A DNA stretch of 64,000 nt, from the NCBI GenBank assembly GCA_027596195.1, contig JADGJG010000013.1, positions 40,530 through 104,529 on the forward strand, read 5' to 3'. A program made the translations under genes and the position numbers. Below the pieces are notes generated by a model, which was not told the origin of the DNA, searched no databases, and worked only from the letters and a program-made list of their open reading frames with translations. The DNA comes from Podochytrium sp. JEL0797. Its lineage: Eukaryota; Chytridiomycota; Chytridiomycetes; Chytridiales; Chytriomycetaceae. Positions 11,110-23,080 of the stretch are shown here, piece after piece (positions within the stretch are counted from its first letter, which is position 1; every line of letters begins with the position of its first letter).

Positions 11110-12138
11110 ATGGGTCGCCTTGACGGAAAAGTGGCTGTAATTACCGGAGCCGGAAGGTGCAGCCCTGATCAACTTCTGCCTAGTCTTCTCAGCACAAAAC
11201 ACAGCGGCATCGGGTTCGAAACATCGCTGCTTTTTGCGCAGGAAGGCGCCAAAGTTGTCTGCTGCGACATCAACCCTCTCGCCATTGCGGCCACTGTCGC
11301 CGCCATCACGGCCAAGTTTCCTTCCAAGGACGCAAAGCCAGCCGCCATCGCAGTGACCGTCGACGTGTCCAACGAAGCGCACGTCAAAGCCGCCTTTGAC
11401 GACGCCGAGGCCGTTTTTGGGAAAGTGAACGTGGTCTTCAACAACGCAGGAATCATGTATGTATTTAGTGCGGGGGGGTGCGTTTGTTTGGGATACATGT
11501 TGAGATGCGTTGGCTGGGTGGCGTTTCCCCATGTGCAGGCACGGGAGCGACGACAACGCCGAGGTTACCTCGGAAGCTGTGTGGGATCTGACCATGAAAA
11601 TCAACGTGAAGGGAGTCTGGTGGGGCTGCAAGCACGGAATTCCAGCGGTAAAATCGCATGCCTTTTTGATTCCGAGGAACACCGAAAACTCACTCCCAAT
11701 TTCCAGCTTCGCCGCGCCGGAGGAGGCTCCATCATCAACACAGCCTCTTTCGTTGCGTTGCTCGGCGCAGCCACCCCTCAAATCGCGTACACAGCCTCCA
11801 AAGGCGCCGTCCTCGCCATGACACGTGAACTCGCCGTTATCCACGCGCGCGAAAACATTCGTTTCAACTCCCTATGTCCCGGCCCGTTGAGAACGCCCTT
11901 GTTGATGGATTTCCTCAACACGGAGGAAAAAAAGGAACGCCGTCTCGTGCACAACCCGATGGGAAGATTCGGGGAGGCCATTGAGCAGGCGTATGCCGTT
12001 TTGTACTTGGCAAGCGATGAGTCTTCGTACACGACGGGAACCGAGTTTATGGTGGATGGCGGGCTTTCTGCCGCGTATGTGACGCCAACGGGGAATACCA
12101 CCAGTCTGCCAGTTCACAAGAACTTTTCTGGAGTCTGA
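11110..12138 (+). CDS. Short-chain dehydrogenase/reductase (SDR)
   Basis: Four exons (introns 11157-11204, 11457-11538, 11648-11706) give 279 residues. The Rossmann glycine motif GAGSGIG is restored only by splicing intron 1. Other classical SDR features: CCDIN after beta-2 (acidic residue suggests NAD), VNVVFNNAGIM, the catalytic Ser in NTASF and Tyr/Lys in YTASK, then NSLCPGPLRTPL and the C-terminal TGTEFMVDGGL. Reaction: NAD(P)-dependent oxidoreduction of an alcohol or ketone. Substrate cannot be told. A long C-terminal extension after DGGLSAAYV is ordinary for this family. Confidence 0.93.
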   Translation: MGRLDGKVAVITGAGRCSPDQLLPSLLSTKHSGIGFETSLLFAQEGAKVVCCDINPLAIAATVAAITAKFPSKDAKPAAIAVTVDVSNEAHVKAAFDDAEAVFGKVNVVFNNAGIMYVFSAGGCVCLGYMLRCVGWVAFPHVQARERRQRRGYLGSCVGSDHENQREGSLVGLQARNSSGKIACLFDSEEHRKLTPNFQLRRAGGGSIINTASFVALLGAATPQIAYTASKGAVLAMTRELAVIHARENIRFNSLCPGPLRTPLLMDFLNTEEKKERRLVHNPMGRFGEAIEQAYAVLYLASDESSYTTGTEFMVDGGLSAAYVTPTGNTTSLPVHKNFSGV

Positions 12139-12327
12139 AGTCCCGCCTTTTTTCCTTTCGGATGGAATAAAATTGGAATTAAAAGTCGCGTTTTTCGGTC
12201 TTCACCCAAAATCGCCAGTCCAACACATAGCTCCAACAGCGTATAGACCTACTTAAAAACGCAAGATTCAGAAGCAGAAATCGTCGAATCCGGACTAAAT
12301 CGTGGGGCACTTCATTTTCATTCCCCA

Positions 12328-13008
12328 ATGATCATACTAGCCGTTCTTTTCATTGGCGCCGCTTACGAAGGAATCAAAGCAGGCGCAAATCTCGCTAAAG
12401 GCAGACCAGCCAACTTCAACGTCACTGTCGCATTGAACCCACTGGCTGCCGTTGGCCAGGTTGTCCGAGACACCGTCAGCGGCGTCAGCGATCAGAGACG
12501 CGGAATCTGGATTGGACGACAATCTCTCGGAGATTACGGTGTCGGGGTCCAATTCTATCCTGGACTGGACGTGCATCACATGGTGGTTGTGATTGACGGT
12601 GCGTGTTGGTTTTTCTACTTCCACTGATCATGATTCATGCCGGGATGAAAACAGGTGTGTTCTATTCCCTTGAAGGGGATAATGGGAAGGTCTCGTCAAT
12701 CGTGCCTGTAGATTTGACAGAAGACAAGAGGAAATCATTCAGATGGTCCCGCTTTCCAAGGAGTCCGAAACGAGGACGAGAAGAGAGGCAAGCTCTCGCA
12801 TCATTTAGAATGAGTGTGTTATTTTAACGCATTCTCATTTAGAGCTCAGTTTTGCATTCGCCACGTGCAAGGGCCCAACAGAATCTACCACCTGCTTGGC
12901 GACAACTGCCAATTGTTTGTCAAGCGCATGATCGCATTTACCTGCGACATATCAGAGCATAGAGCGCATTGTGAGATGGCCTTGACTGGAGGGAATTTGT
13001 TGTGGTAG
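12328..13008 (+). CDS. Hypothetical protein, possible permuted papain-fold (LRAT/NlpC/PPPDE-like)
   Basis: Exons 12328-12598 and 12655 to about 12815 join in frame (VVVID-GVFYSLEGD). A last exon from about 12845 to 13008 reads GPNRIYHLLGDNCQLFVKRM. The third-exon acceptor is uncertain: the best in-frame intron is only about 33 bases. A His in LDVHHMVVV early and a Cys in GDNCQLFV late match the His...Asn-Cys order of permuted papain-fold proteins such as LRAT, PPPDE and NlpC relatives. This is inferred from the pattern only. The hydrophobic start (MIILAVLFIGAAYEG) may be a signal or anchor. Confidence 0.55.
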
Positions 13009-13122
13009 CCAAAAAGGGGGGGAAATCCGGACCAAACCTGGACTCGAAAGTCCGCATCTCGTTTCCTCTTCAACATCTTCGTTCCACATTTATTTTCAAA
13101 ACCCAAAAAATCAAATAAACTC

Positions 13123-16100
13123 TCATCCCTTATAAGCCTGCCCCTCCCACTCCCCCACAATCTCCTTAAACACCATCCTCGCCGCTCCACCCGCCCCACC
13201 ACCACCACTCTCCCTCCTCGACTCCACCAACCCCGCCAAAACAGCCTTCCGCCCAAAATCGCCACACAAATCCAAAAGCGCAAACACCCCACTCGCAAGC
13301 GCTTTCCTCACATCCCCCGGGAACGGCGAACTACTCGATTGAATCGAAACGTACTCGGACACGAGGAACTGCGCGTGTTTCATGAAGGGGCGGACTGTGG
13401 CGGATGCCGAAGATTGCAAAATTGTTTGCTGCGTTGCGGAAGCGGTGCTGGTGTTCCCTGCGGCAGAAGATTTCTGACCCGTCTTTTCAAGGATACGGGA
13501 AATGGATTCAGCCGCTTGCACAGGGTGACTGAGTCGCCGTTTTGAAAAGTAGGGGTACGGCGATTTCACAAACGTTTCGACATGAGTTCCTGACGAATTC
13601 GAGTCACCGCGGAGGCCGCCCAGGTCTTGCTTGAAACAGTGCAAGAGGCCGCGGAGGACGCCGACAAACGAAGGGATTGCATCCACGAGGGGTTCGCGGC
13701 GGTGCGTGAGGAGGGTTGTGAGGAGGCGGCAGAGGGCGTCAAAGAGGTCGTCGGGGGTGAGGAAGGTGGGTGGGGTGGTGGGTTGCAGCGTGGAGAGGTA
13801 GAGGGGGCTGGTGGGGGAGGAGAGGAGGCAGCAGGCGTTGAGGACCAATGCAATGTCGGAGCTTTTCATTTCAAGCATCTGCGAGTTCAAATTAGCACCA
13901 TAATGGAAACTTGTGAGTTGTGAGGACAAAATCAAAACCTTGTCGTCCGCCAATCGAGTCAACAACACAACGCTCTGAACCGTCAAATCAATACTCGCGG
14001 AACCTTCCACAATCCGCGCCAAAACCACAATCACGCGTTGGAGAATCTTTCGAATCGACGCTCGCTTCACTACATAAAGGAAAGATTTTAGGAAAAAAAG
14101 CCCCGAAAAAGGAGAGTAGCAAAAACACAAACCGCTCTTTTGAACACCCCCAATAATCACCACCAACAGATCCAAAGCCGCCGGCAAATCCGCCGTCTCC
14201 GACAACACATTGTCCAACCCGAGAGCCAGTGGCACCAGCGATTCGACCAACTCCAAACTCGAGTTCAACAACCCCAAAATCGGACCCGTAGATGCCGCGC
14301 TTTTGAACGCATATACTGACAGTGCAGCATGAATTGCAGAAATCGCAGTTGGATCTGTTCCATTCATTTAGCGAGTCTGCGCAAAAAGGAAACAGAGCTC
14401 CGAATAATACTCAACTCTTTCTCCACGCCGCCGTCTCTAAGGCCCAACACAAATTCACGAGATTCGCCAACCCAGCCTCCTCAACACCTTCCGCTTGTCC
14501 TTCCAACTGATGCAACCGGATCGATAAAAACATGGCTCCCAACTCAATCACATGAGGAGACGCCGCGGCTCCCTCCTTGTGAACCCACTCCGAGAGTGTG
14601 CCCAGGAACGCGTTGGAAAACTCATATAGCTGTTCCAGAGTCTTTGAACCCTCTGTTTTCCACAACACGCAACAAAAAACAAAAGAATCAGCTTTCGGTT
14701 TTTGCAACCACACAAACGCAAAACACAACGCGACAAGAAAAACTCACCCAAAACTCCATACCCTTCCTTCAACAAAACCACCTGCTCCAACACCCTCCCC
14801 GCCGACCCACACACACCCCACTCTCCCACCACCCCTCCTCCCGCCTGAACCCCTTCCAACACACGCACCACAACCGCCTCCGCCTCCTTCACCAACCCCT
14901 GCGCCAAATCCATCACTTTCCCCATCTGCACGTGTTTCCCATCTTCCACTTCCATCGCGTCTTCTTGCGCGCTGTCGGTTTGTTTTTTGGTAGATGCGGG
15001 GAGGGAGTGGGCGAGGGCACGTAGGAATGGGAGGCAGCGGTCCAACCATGTTGCTGATTCTGCTTTGCTGTGGTGATGCTGCAGGTTTGAAACCGTGGCG
15101 GTGAGGTATACGAGTGGGGTGGTGATGGATCCTTTGGGGAGGGATCCCGAGAATCGTTGCATCAGTTTGCTGCGGAGGGGAAATGAGGGGTTCAGTCAAC
15201 TGCATCAAATAAATCAAACGCAGATTTTTACGTTAATGTGAGCTCTTGGATGAACCCCGTTTCGCGTTGGAGAACTGCCAAGAATGGGGGCTTGGTGGAT
15301 GCATCGCCGCTCGAGGAGGATGCTGCGAGTTCATACGTTGACAGAGAATCCAAGAACCATTCGAGCACTTTGGGTGAATACAGCTGGAAATACACACAGA
15401 AGAAAACGCGTCAGCCACCATTCCCAAAAAAAAAAGACATTCACACACCGTAACCAACGTATCGTCACGACTCTCCATAAACCTCGCCTCCAATTTTCGA
15501 CAAACCGCAGCAAACCGCATCTTCCCCCCCTCTTTCTCCTGCTGTCCAGCAATCTCCGCCCGCGCGACAAGACACTCCACAAGCACCAACACACACACCA
15601 CCGCGTCACGTTCCTGGTGCAGAAAGCAAACGGTCGGGAATGTGTTCAAAATCGACACGAGTTCCCTGACGCGTGTGAAAGTTTGAGTTGGGAGAGTGAG
15701 TGTGGAGGGAGGAGCGGTCGGGAGGCTGGTTAATGTTTGGGTGACGGAAACGGCGAGGGAAGGGTGGAGAGGGGTGGATAAGAGAGTCATGATGGAGCGG
15801 GATGTGGTGTCGTGATTGGAGAGGTTGGTTTCGAGTTCCGACACGAGATTGGCAATCAGTTTGGGAAGAAAGATGTCTGTGTTTCGGATATTTCAGTCTC
15901 CAGGAAAAAAAAATCGGGACACACGCGTACCACGAATGGCTCGCAGCTCGTAAAATTGAGAACTCTGAAATAAGCTAGCACTCAAGAGTCTCAAATCGTA
16001 TTGTCCTTCATTCAACACCCGCGACGCGACACGTTCGTCCGACTTGATGGTTTCAATCAAAGTCTCAGTGATATTCTCAATCTGCTTGGGTGTCGCCAAA

Positions 16101-18737
16101 TGGCTTTTGCACAACAAAACACCATCAGTCCCGAAAACCAAAACTAAGACAAAAAACAACAACAAAAAAAAACTCACCAAATCGGAACCAAATGATCCAA
16201 CAAACACGCCCACACAGCCACCCCCAAATTCTCCTCCCCAACCCTCTCCAAGCTCCCATCCCACACCCCACCCCCACCCTCACCACACTTCACCAACACC
16301 CCTTCCACCCCCGCCAACGCCCCTTCCACAAGCTCACACGCCAACGCCTCCCTCCGCGGGTCCACCGAATTACCCGCCACACACTCGGCATGGAACAACG
16401 CTACACGCATCTTCAACAGTCGGATCTGCGCGTCTGCGTCTTGATGTTGCTGAATCGAGACGACGAATTCCGTTGAAACGCGACGCTTCCAAAACTCTTC
16501 ACTCGACTGCATGAGTGCATACAACAACACCAATCCGTGTTTGACAAACACGCCTCGTTGGAGATCGTCTTCGTCGTCATGAGACCTCTTAAGTCCCTGT
16601 TTCACAGCCGTCGGGGAAACGAGCGGGACAACCACGCGATCAAACAGGGTATCTACGACTTCTCCGAACGCCTTTTGGAGGGCTGGAGCTGCCGCGACTT
16701 TGGGTGTGCCGTATTGAATGAGAAGCGCGAGCAGGTTGGTGAGGATGTCGATGGAGGTGGGTACGTGAAGGGTTGTGGAAGGGGAAGTGGTCACGGCTGA
16801 AGCAGCGCGCTTGTGTGGCGGCGCGTCTTGTTCGGGCTCGAGGAACTGATGCACGAGCATGGTGAGGAGCGGGGGAAGTTGGGCAGGAAGGGTTTTGGAA
16901 ACGCAAATCGCGAAGGCTTTCAAAAATGCATCGTCCAACAGAATCGAGTCCGAGAGTTCGTTTTGCGAGAGTTCGGAAAGCGCGTTCAGGCATTGCGTCA
17001 AAAAAGTTTCGAGTTCTCGCGATTTGGTCAGCGTTTGCATCAGGAGGATTGTGAAGGAAAGGGCGGAGGCTCGAGATTCAGGCTTGGGCTGTGAAAAAGT
17101 AAGAAACGAGATATCAGAACAGATGCGAATCGGTCACATTTGACGCATGATTCTGTTTTGATCGCTTGATTTGGTCGCTTCGCTGATTCCCGACATCTCG
17201 AAGCGTTAAACCCATGCCCCACTCCACTCTCGTTTGACGCGCGAACGGCGCGAAAACTTGTTTCGTTTCCACTCACTCTCCGACGCATTCGCTCCCTTGG
17301 AAACGCCCCACTTGGCAACTCACCAAAACAAGGAACCCCCACAACTCCTCCATCGATTCCATCACAATCGAATGCTCAATCTGCATCAAGGACGCCATCG
17401 CGTCAAACACTCCACCGTGCAGCCGTCCCTCCAAATCCCGCAAGACACGCACAAACGCCGAATTCAAGTCCTTGAACAGCCTCAATTGGGATTGAGAGAC
17501 GCGATCTTGGGTCGCCTTGTACACGTCCTGAAGGACGAGAACGTGAATCAGACGGCCAACGACGCCAGCGCCGCCAGACGATGTACTCCATTCGCTATCG
17601 AGGGTCATGAGTTTGGAGACGGAATCGATAAAGCCTTTTGGTGCGGCAGCGGGATGGAGAGATGATGGCGCTGAGACATGAATGAGAATCGAAAAGAGGG
17701 TCGTGAAGCAGGCAAAGTCGGCCGAGAAAGCGAGATTGGAATCTTGCGACTTGACGTTGCGTTTGCGGGAGTCGATAAATGCAGAGAGGAGGTAAGGGAA
17801 TGCGCAGACGAGGTATTCTTTGGGTCCGTCTGTGTGGTGGGTTCCGAATGTCAAAACACAAGAAAAGTGTGCCGAAATCCGCCGCACCTTTCAGAATCTC
17901 CAAGAGACGATCGAACAACAGCTTCGGGTAACTGGTCTTCTCCTTCAATTGTTTCCCAGCAGTCAGATTCTTCAAGACAGTTGCGCAGGAATCTTCGAGA
18001 GAGGCGGTATTTGACTTTGAGGCGACAATGGTTTCCAACACGGTAACGAAATCCCTCATGTGGTCTTTATGGAACAAGGAGGATTCGATCATGTTGTTTG
18101 CGAGATCAACGCACACATGGTCAGTGGATCGCAAAAAGTGGCGCAATTCGAGTAGTGGAGCCAGCAAGGTGTCGAGAAACAGCTGAAACGCCTTCTTCTG
18201 GTTGGTGGTATTCTTCAATTGGTCGCTCGTTGTTTTCAGGATATTTGCCACGAGGTTCAGCAGTTGAATATTTGAGATTCTTTGTTCAACGAGGGCGCGA
18301 CAGGCAGCGCTGGCGACTTTTGCGTTTTCTTGGAGGGTCTCTCTGAGGTTCTTGTTTCTGTCCAAGAGGGAATGGCACTTTTCGAGGGCTTTTACAAGGT
18401 CGTTGTCGTTGAGAAGCGACGCGTTGTTTTCAAAGACGGCGCAGAACAAAAGACTCGGCGCCAGTTTCGCCGCCGGTTTCTGGCGCACTTTGAGTTCGAG
18501 AACAAGCGAAAGCCCAAAAAACAACGCCGCCAAATCCGCTGCCGTCGCTGCCTTTTTGGCCGCGGAAAGCGCCGCGCCAATCGCAACGCAAAACAGCTGC
18601 AAAGAAAGATTCGCAACCCCAATGCTTCGTGATGTCACAATACGATGCAGAAACGATACGTCAAAGGTGTCGCCGGGTTTCTGTCGGAGGAACTGCGTCA
18701 CTTGCTCGTGAGTGACCTCGGGTGATGTCATTTTCAT
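13123..18737 (-). CDS. URB2/NPA2-like nucleolar ribosome-biogenesis protein
   Basis: A very large multi-exon gene on the minus strand, starting at the ATG at 18737 (a second in-frame ATG at 18731) and ending at 13123. Exon blocks: 18737 to about 17890, then about 17833-17325, 17099-16174, and further blocks down to 15893, 15233, 14548 and 13123. The protein is helical and low in motifs (over 1500 residues). The C-terminal region (LVSEYVSIQSS, VRKALASGVFALLDLCGD, RMVFKEIVGEWEG) has the shape of the conserved Urb2/Npa2 C-terminal domain: an 'eYv.lq' segment, 'L..G.yallD', then 'fk.iv.ew'. Urb2 acts in 60S pre-ribosome assembly in the nucleolus. The identification rests on the C-terminus and overall character, so it is moderate. 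Exact small exons between blocks are not fixed. Confidence 0.6.
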
Positions 18738-18777
18738 GTTGATGCAAAAAAAAAAAAAAAAATACGCAATCGCGGAA

Positions 18778-19072
18778 TCAAGAACAACTCGTTGTCCAGT
18801 GTCCAGGTGTAAGCTTATCTGACACCTGAAGTTCCCTCTTGCCGCGCTGCCGATCCTTGCGCGATTCAATGAAAATCATCGTGGTTTGAAGAATCAAATA
18901 AACCACCAAAACGGCGAGCAAGAAGTAAATGAAGGTCAGCACGTTGGAGCCCCATCCGAAATTCTGATTCCAAAAGTCAGCAATTGCACAGCAATTGCCG
19001 GAAAATCAACATGTCAGAACTCACCCCATCACCGGTCGAAAGATTCGAGGTGCTGTTTCCATTCGAAAACAT
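18778..19072 (-). CDS. Short single-pass membrane protein, 77 residues
   Basis: Two exons, 19025-19072 and 18778-18963, phase 0, intron gtgagt...aatcag. Exon 1 encodes a 16-residue sequon-rich tail (MFSNGNSTSNLSTGDG, sequons NST and NLS). Exon 2 begins with a hydrophobic segment (VLTFIYFLLAVLVVYLIL) followed by a strongly basic stretch (ESRKDRQRGKREL). The architecture, intron position and phase match the LPxY/PPxY family, but no PPxY or LPxY motif is present. It is either a divergent relative or an independent small membrane protein. It lies just upstream of the URB2-like gene on the same strand. Confidence 0.6.
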
Positions 19073-19622
19073 CTGATCACTTGTTTGGTTCTGGCTTGTT
19101 TGGTTCTGGATGCTCATGTTTCGATCTGGCAGTGCGCGCGAATCAGACTGGCGGTGAAATTCTGTCGATGGGGCGAATCTTCCAGGAATCTCTCAGGAAC
19201 CTTGGCAAAGAATCACTCTTGCGCTATAAGAGCTTCGATTTAATGAATGAACTGAGCAAATCATTTGTCGTTTTACGTTATCAATTGGTTTTACGGAATC
19301 AATCAAACCAAAAAATTTCCACCCATCTTTTTACGTAGTGCTGAGGAAGAAAGGGGATTTCCAGCAATCACATGTCCATTAGAACAGCGATCTCCTAGCG
19401 TCCGATCCGACACCTTTCCCTCTGTACTTGCAATGGCATCCGGCTCCCCCAACGGGGTGATTGCTAGTGCACTGCAGGCATGGATGAAGGAAATAACGAA
19501 CCACCCAAGCGCGCTCCCACACATACACACCACACACTGGCACACATCACACGGAGATAAATGAAAATTCAGAGAACTTCCTCGATATTTTATTCTTAAT
19601 TCTCGCAGAGAACTGAAGAAAA
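19073..19622. other. Intergenic region
   Basis: About 550 bases without a supported gene. Contains an AC-rich stretch (cacacataca... near 19520-19555). Short open frames on both strands look random. Confidence 0.4.
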
Positions 19623-20240
19623 TCAAAGCTCACTCAGAATCCACAAAGGCAAACGCGGTGATCGACCATCGGCCGACACCGTCGCCCTGCCCCTCGGAGC
19701 CGACAATACCAACAACCTGCTCCACCTCGTCACACTATTCGTATTATACACAGGAAGCCCACTTGCAGCTTCCAAATCTGGATCCGCAGGCGGTTGTGGC
19801 GGCAGAGGGGCTGTCTCGGGTAAGATAAGGTCCAATCGAAAAGCTTCAGCCTCCTGGTTCCTTGACATAATATCCCCATCCAAAGACACCGCAGTACATG
19901 CGCTGGTAGTCGCACCTCCGAGAGAATACTTTGGCAACGGCTCTTCGGTGAAAAAGTCATGTGGCACCATCTGTGCGTCATCGCGGCGCAGGCGCCTGCG
20001 AATCCGATCGCGGATGCATACAAAGCAGGAAAATAGGATGCCGCAGATGAGAAGAACTGCAAAGATGATGTAGCCATATGTGAGGAGGGCGACGGAACTA
20101 TCCTGTGAATCATTTCCGTTGTCAGTCGTTTGCACAACACGAGATGAAAAGTAGCAGAGAGGACTCACCGATGTGGGGAAATACGTGGGGTATGCCGCAG
20201 GAGTCGCGCTTGCGCTTGGTGTTGGTAGTGATGCGTTCAT
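19623..20240 (-). CDS. Small single-pass membrane protein with two LPxY motifs (family member E)
   Basis: Two exons, 20169-20240 and 19623-20102, phase 0, 183 residues. Tail MNASLPTPSASATPAAYP (sequon NAS), membrane segment ALLTYGYIIFAVLLICGILF, then CIRDRIRRRLRR. Motifs EEPLPKYSLG and GLPVYNTNSV are the same as in members C and D, and nucleotide identity is visible in long blocks. It differs by a short deletion after SLGG. It is a dispersed copy about 9 kb from C and D on the same strand. Confidence 0.72.
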   Translation of the reverse strand: MNASLPTPSASATPAAYPTYFPTSVSPLCYFSSRVVQTTDNGNDSQDSSVALLTYGYIIFAVLLICGILFSCFVCIRDRIRRRLRRDDAQMVPHDFFTEEPLPKYSLGGATTSACTAVSLDGDIMSRNQEAEAFRLDLILPETAPLPPQPPADPDLEAASGLPVYNTNSVTRWSRLLVLSAPRGRATVSADGRSPRLPLWILSEL

Positions 20241-20517
20241 TTGCTCTCTGATATTTTGCGAGCGCATTATTTCGAAAAGGGGTAATCGCAATTTTTGGCA
20301 ATGAATGAACGTTTTTTTCCCCCGCGAATTCAATTGTGGGGTATGCTCTTCAAGTACCGTCAGTCCACTTCACTCCCACAATCTTAGTCTGACCCCTCTC
20401 TCCCATTCTCTCTTTCTTTCATGGCAGCATCATTTATTCTCGAAATTATTTTAAACGCGACGCCCTGCTCTCGACCAAAGAACAGTCATACTACTTTCCC
20501 AATCCAAATTCCCCGCC

Positions 20518-21355
20518 TCATACCGCGGCGGTAACCCGCCCACCCCCGCATAGTGCAGTAATGAAATTGAGCAGGGGGATGGCGATCCCCGAAAAAAACA
20601 CGCAAGATGCAAATACGACAAAAAAAATTTCATTTTCGAAAATGAGTTCGATGTTTGTTTTGTCCCCATCCAAAACCACAACCAAATCGCAAACAAACGA
20701 TGGTGACGCCCGGGAATTGCCATTTGCATCCTTGTGGTATCCGTTCCCATCCGATGTTGATTCGTCCGCACTTTCTCCAACAAGCAAAGTTTCGCCGTCG
20801 CGATCGCTGTCGCTTTCTAGAAAGTATGGGGGGTAAGGAAACGAATTCGACAGATTCGAGTGTCTCATACCTTGGCCAGACATACAGAGTCTCTTTGAGG
20901 CGCCTTGCGCTTCTCGGGATGTTGTTGGTGTTTCGTTCTCGCGGTTTTCGCCTCGTTGTTGACCGTCTGCCAATCTTGCAGCACCGGATGAGCGGACCTG
21001 TGCGGCGTGTCGTTCGACCATGGCAGCATCCTGCGGGGATGTCAGTCACAAACAAACAACAACCACTTTCACAACTCACTTGGCAAAGCTCGTTTTCCTC
21101 ATCACTCTGCCTTCTCTTCTGTTCCACTCGGTCTTTGATGTATCGCTTGCGCTCAGGGGAGAGTTTGCGCCCTTTCCAACACGCCGGACCGTTCTGATCG
21201 TACTCTGCGGCGCTCTGCATGTGTGGCAGTCAGTCAGAAGATGAATCGGATGAGGTACTCACAATGCTTTGCCCCTTTCGCTTCTCCGCAGCTGCGCGGC
21301 TCGCGGAAGCCAGAGATTCTTGCTGCTGGGCAGACCGTTTTTTGCGGGGGCCCAT
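20518..21355 (-). CDS. Hypothetical protein with basic N-terminus and C-terminal membrane segment
   Basis: Four exons (21263-21355, 21080-21214, 20871-21030, 20518-20816) with canonical splice sites give 228 residues in frame. The N-terminus is basic and Gln/Ala-rich (MGPRKKRSAQQQESLASASR), followed by charged, probably helical sequence (LSPERKRYIKDRVEQKRRQ). A middle Ser/Asp/Glu-rich region (ESDSDRDGETLLVGESADES) precedes a hydrophobic C-terminal segment (EIFFVVFASCVFFSGIAIPLLNFITAL) ending in VTAAV. It looks like a tail-anchored protein. No family is recognised. It contains no LPxY or PPxY. Confidence 0.6.
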
Positions 21356-21967
21356 CTCGATTTCACCAAAAAAAAATCAAAGTTTGAGCCCGATCGCCAT
21401 CCTCGCCTTCTGACCCTGATTACTACACCTTCCTTCATTTTGACACACCTTCTAAGATGAACAATCTGTGCGCACACCAATACTTAAGGCCTGTGACTTC
21501 AACCGAGGCCAAATCTATAACAGGGGCGGGAGATATGGAACGATTAGCAACAGCCCTACCCCAAATACACTCCTCGGGGATATTCGATCAGACACGTTGC
21601 TCAAATCAAATAACGGAGATGAACAATCTCTTCCCAATACAAATAGCTTTATACTGAATCTATCCAGAGTCCGTTTGGCCGTAAGCCTGTTGCGTTATGG
21701 CTCGCAAAGAGTGATTATTTGGAGCTCACGCAAAAATGAAGTTTTTTTAAATCTGACAAGCGGAATCGATAGAGCCTTCTTTCTTCTTTAACATACTAAA
21801 ACTTCAACTATATACAGTGAGTGTTGGTCCGGTGCCGATGCGATTATGTTTTGCGCAAGACCTGGTGAAAATTTGCGATCCCCAGCTCTTTTGCCATCCC
21901 CCTGGAAGATCCACAAATTCGGATAAATGTTTATTTTGGTATCTTAAATGGAAATATCAACAAAAAA
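21356..21967. other. Intergenic region
   Basis: About 610 bases, AT-rich toward 21700-21960, no recognisable gene. It separates the promoter of the gene ending at 20518 from the 3' end of the gene at 21968. Confidence 0.4.
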
Positions 21968-22958
21968 TCATTGCAACCCCCAGCCCCCATAAACACTGTC
22001 ATCTTCTTGACCAGAAACCAAATAAGTCAGCATCAGAGCAACTGGGCGCTCAACAGTAACAGTGTGGCGATATTTGGTGGAGGTGTCGATTCCTGGGACA
22101 CAAATGGCCTGCGTAATAACACGTCTTTTCACCAAGTTGGAGTCGACAGCCTCGGGGAAGTGAACGTAATACTTGTACACCTCGGGAGGAGGGGTTGCAA
22201 AATAACTCGTGAGAGCCTCATTGAATGGGCTGGAGGCAGGCTGTGTTGGATCCGTGAAGAAAACAGCCTTGGTGGATTGAGGAACAAGACTGCACAGCAA
22301 CGACATGCCATTTGGCTGCACGCAGAAAGTTGCGCTGTGATTTTCGACATTGTAGAAGATCACACAGATCTGCAGCTTTCCATCGTCATTGAACCGGAAC
22401 ACCTCATGGAGAGGAACATTGGAACCATTGCCTTGTTGACGAATCTTGGGTCTTGCATACGCGAAAGGGTCAAGAGGGGTGAAGAGAGAGTTTTCTTGCA
22501 CCTTGGAGGAAGAAAGTGGAGTGTTGGTAAGGCCAGAGTGGTGAGTGTTGGTCGTCGGAAAGCTGGAGGTGGGGGGACATGGAGTCGATGGTGGAGCCGT
22601 GCGTCTGAAGCGAACAAGTTGACTGTCATTCTCGTCTTCGGAAGATTCTCCAGAGATCACGCGCTTTTTCCCAACATTCATAGGACGCGCACTGATGGGG
22701 TCCCAGTCTGAAATGAAACATTGAAGAATTACTATTCACCAGCCAAGAATGATTTGAAAAAGTTCTCTTACCTTTATTCTTCCTGACCTGGGCTTTGGCC
22801 TTTCTGAGGTGCTTGGTGACGCAATCGTTGCTCCATTGAGAAAGGTGGTCATCAGACTTGCGGACAACAGCGGCAGTGATAGATGGGGTCTTGCGCACGT
22901 GATCGGCGAGAATCTTCATCTCGCAGGAAGTCCATTCTTCATCGGGAAGAGTGGCCAT
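21968..22958 (-). CDS. Hypothetical protein, 308 residues
   Basis: Two exons, 22772-22958 and 21968-22707, with intron 22708-22771; the join is in phase 1 (KNK-DWDP). The N-terminal exon (DEEWTSCEMKILADHVRKTPSITAAVVRKSDDHLSQWSN) is helical and has the look of a Myb/homeodomain-like or DNA-binding helix bundle, but this is only an impression. A Ser/Thr/Pro-rich segment follows. The C-terminal half is a compact beta-rich region (VPLHEVFRFNDDGKLQICVIFYN, PPEVYKYYVHFPEAVDSN, TVERPVALMLTYLV). The first ATG in frame is at 22958. No family is recognised. Its upstream region holds the 21-base repeats at 23081-23180. Confidence 0.65.
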
Positions 22959-23080
22959 TGGAAGGAAAGGAAGTTGAGGAGGTTGAGGAAGTTGATGGTG
23001 GAGGTTTTTGGCCAAGAGCGCGCCTTTTTATGCGGTTTCCCGGGGACTTCGTCTTAACGTCAAAGTCATTGAAAAATCGG

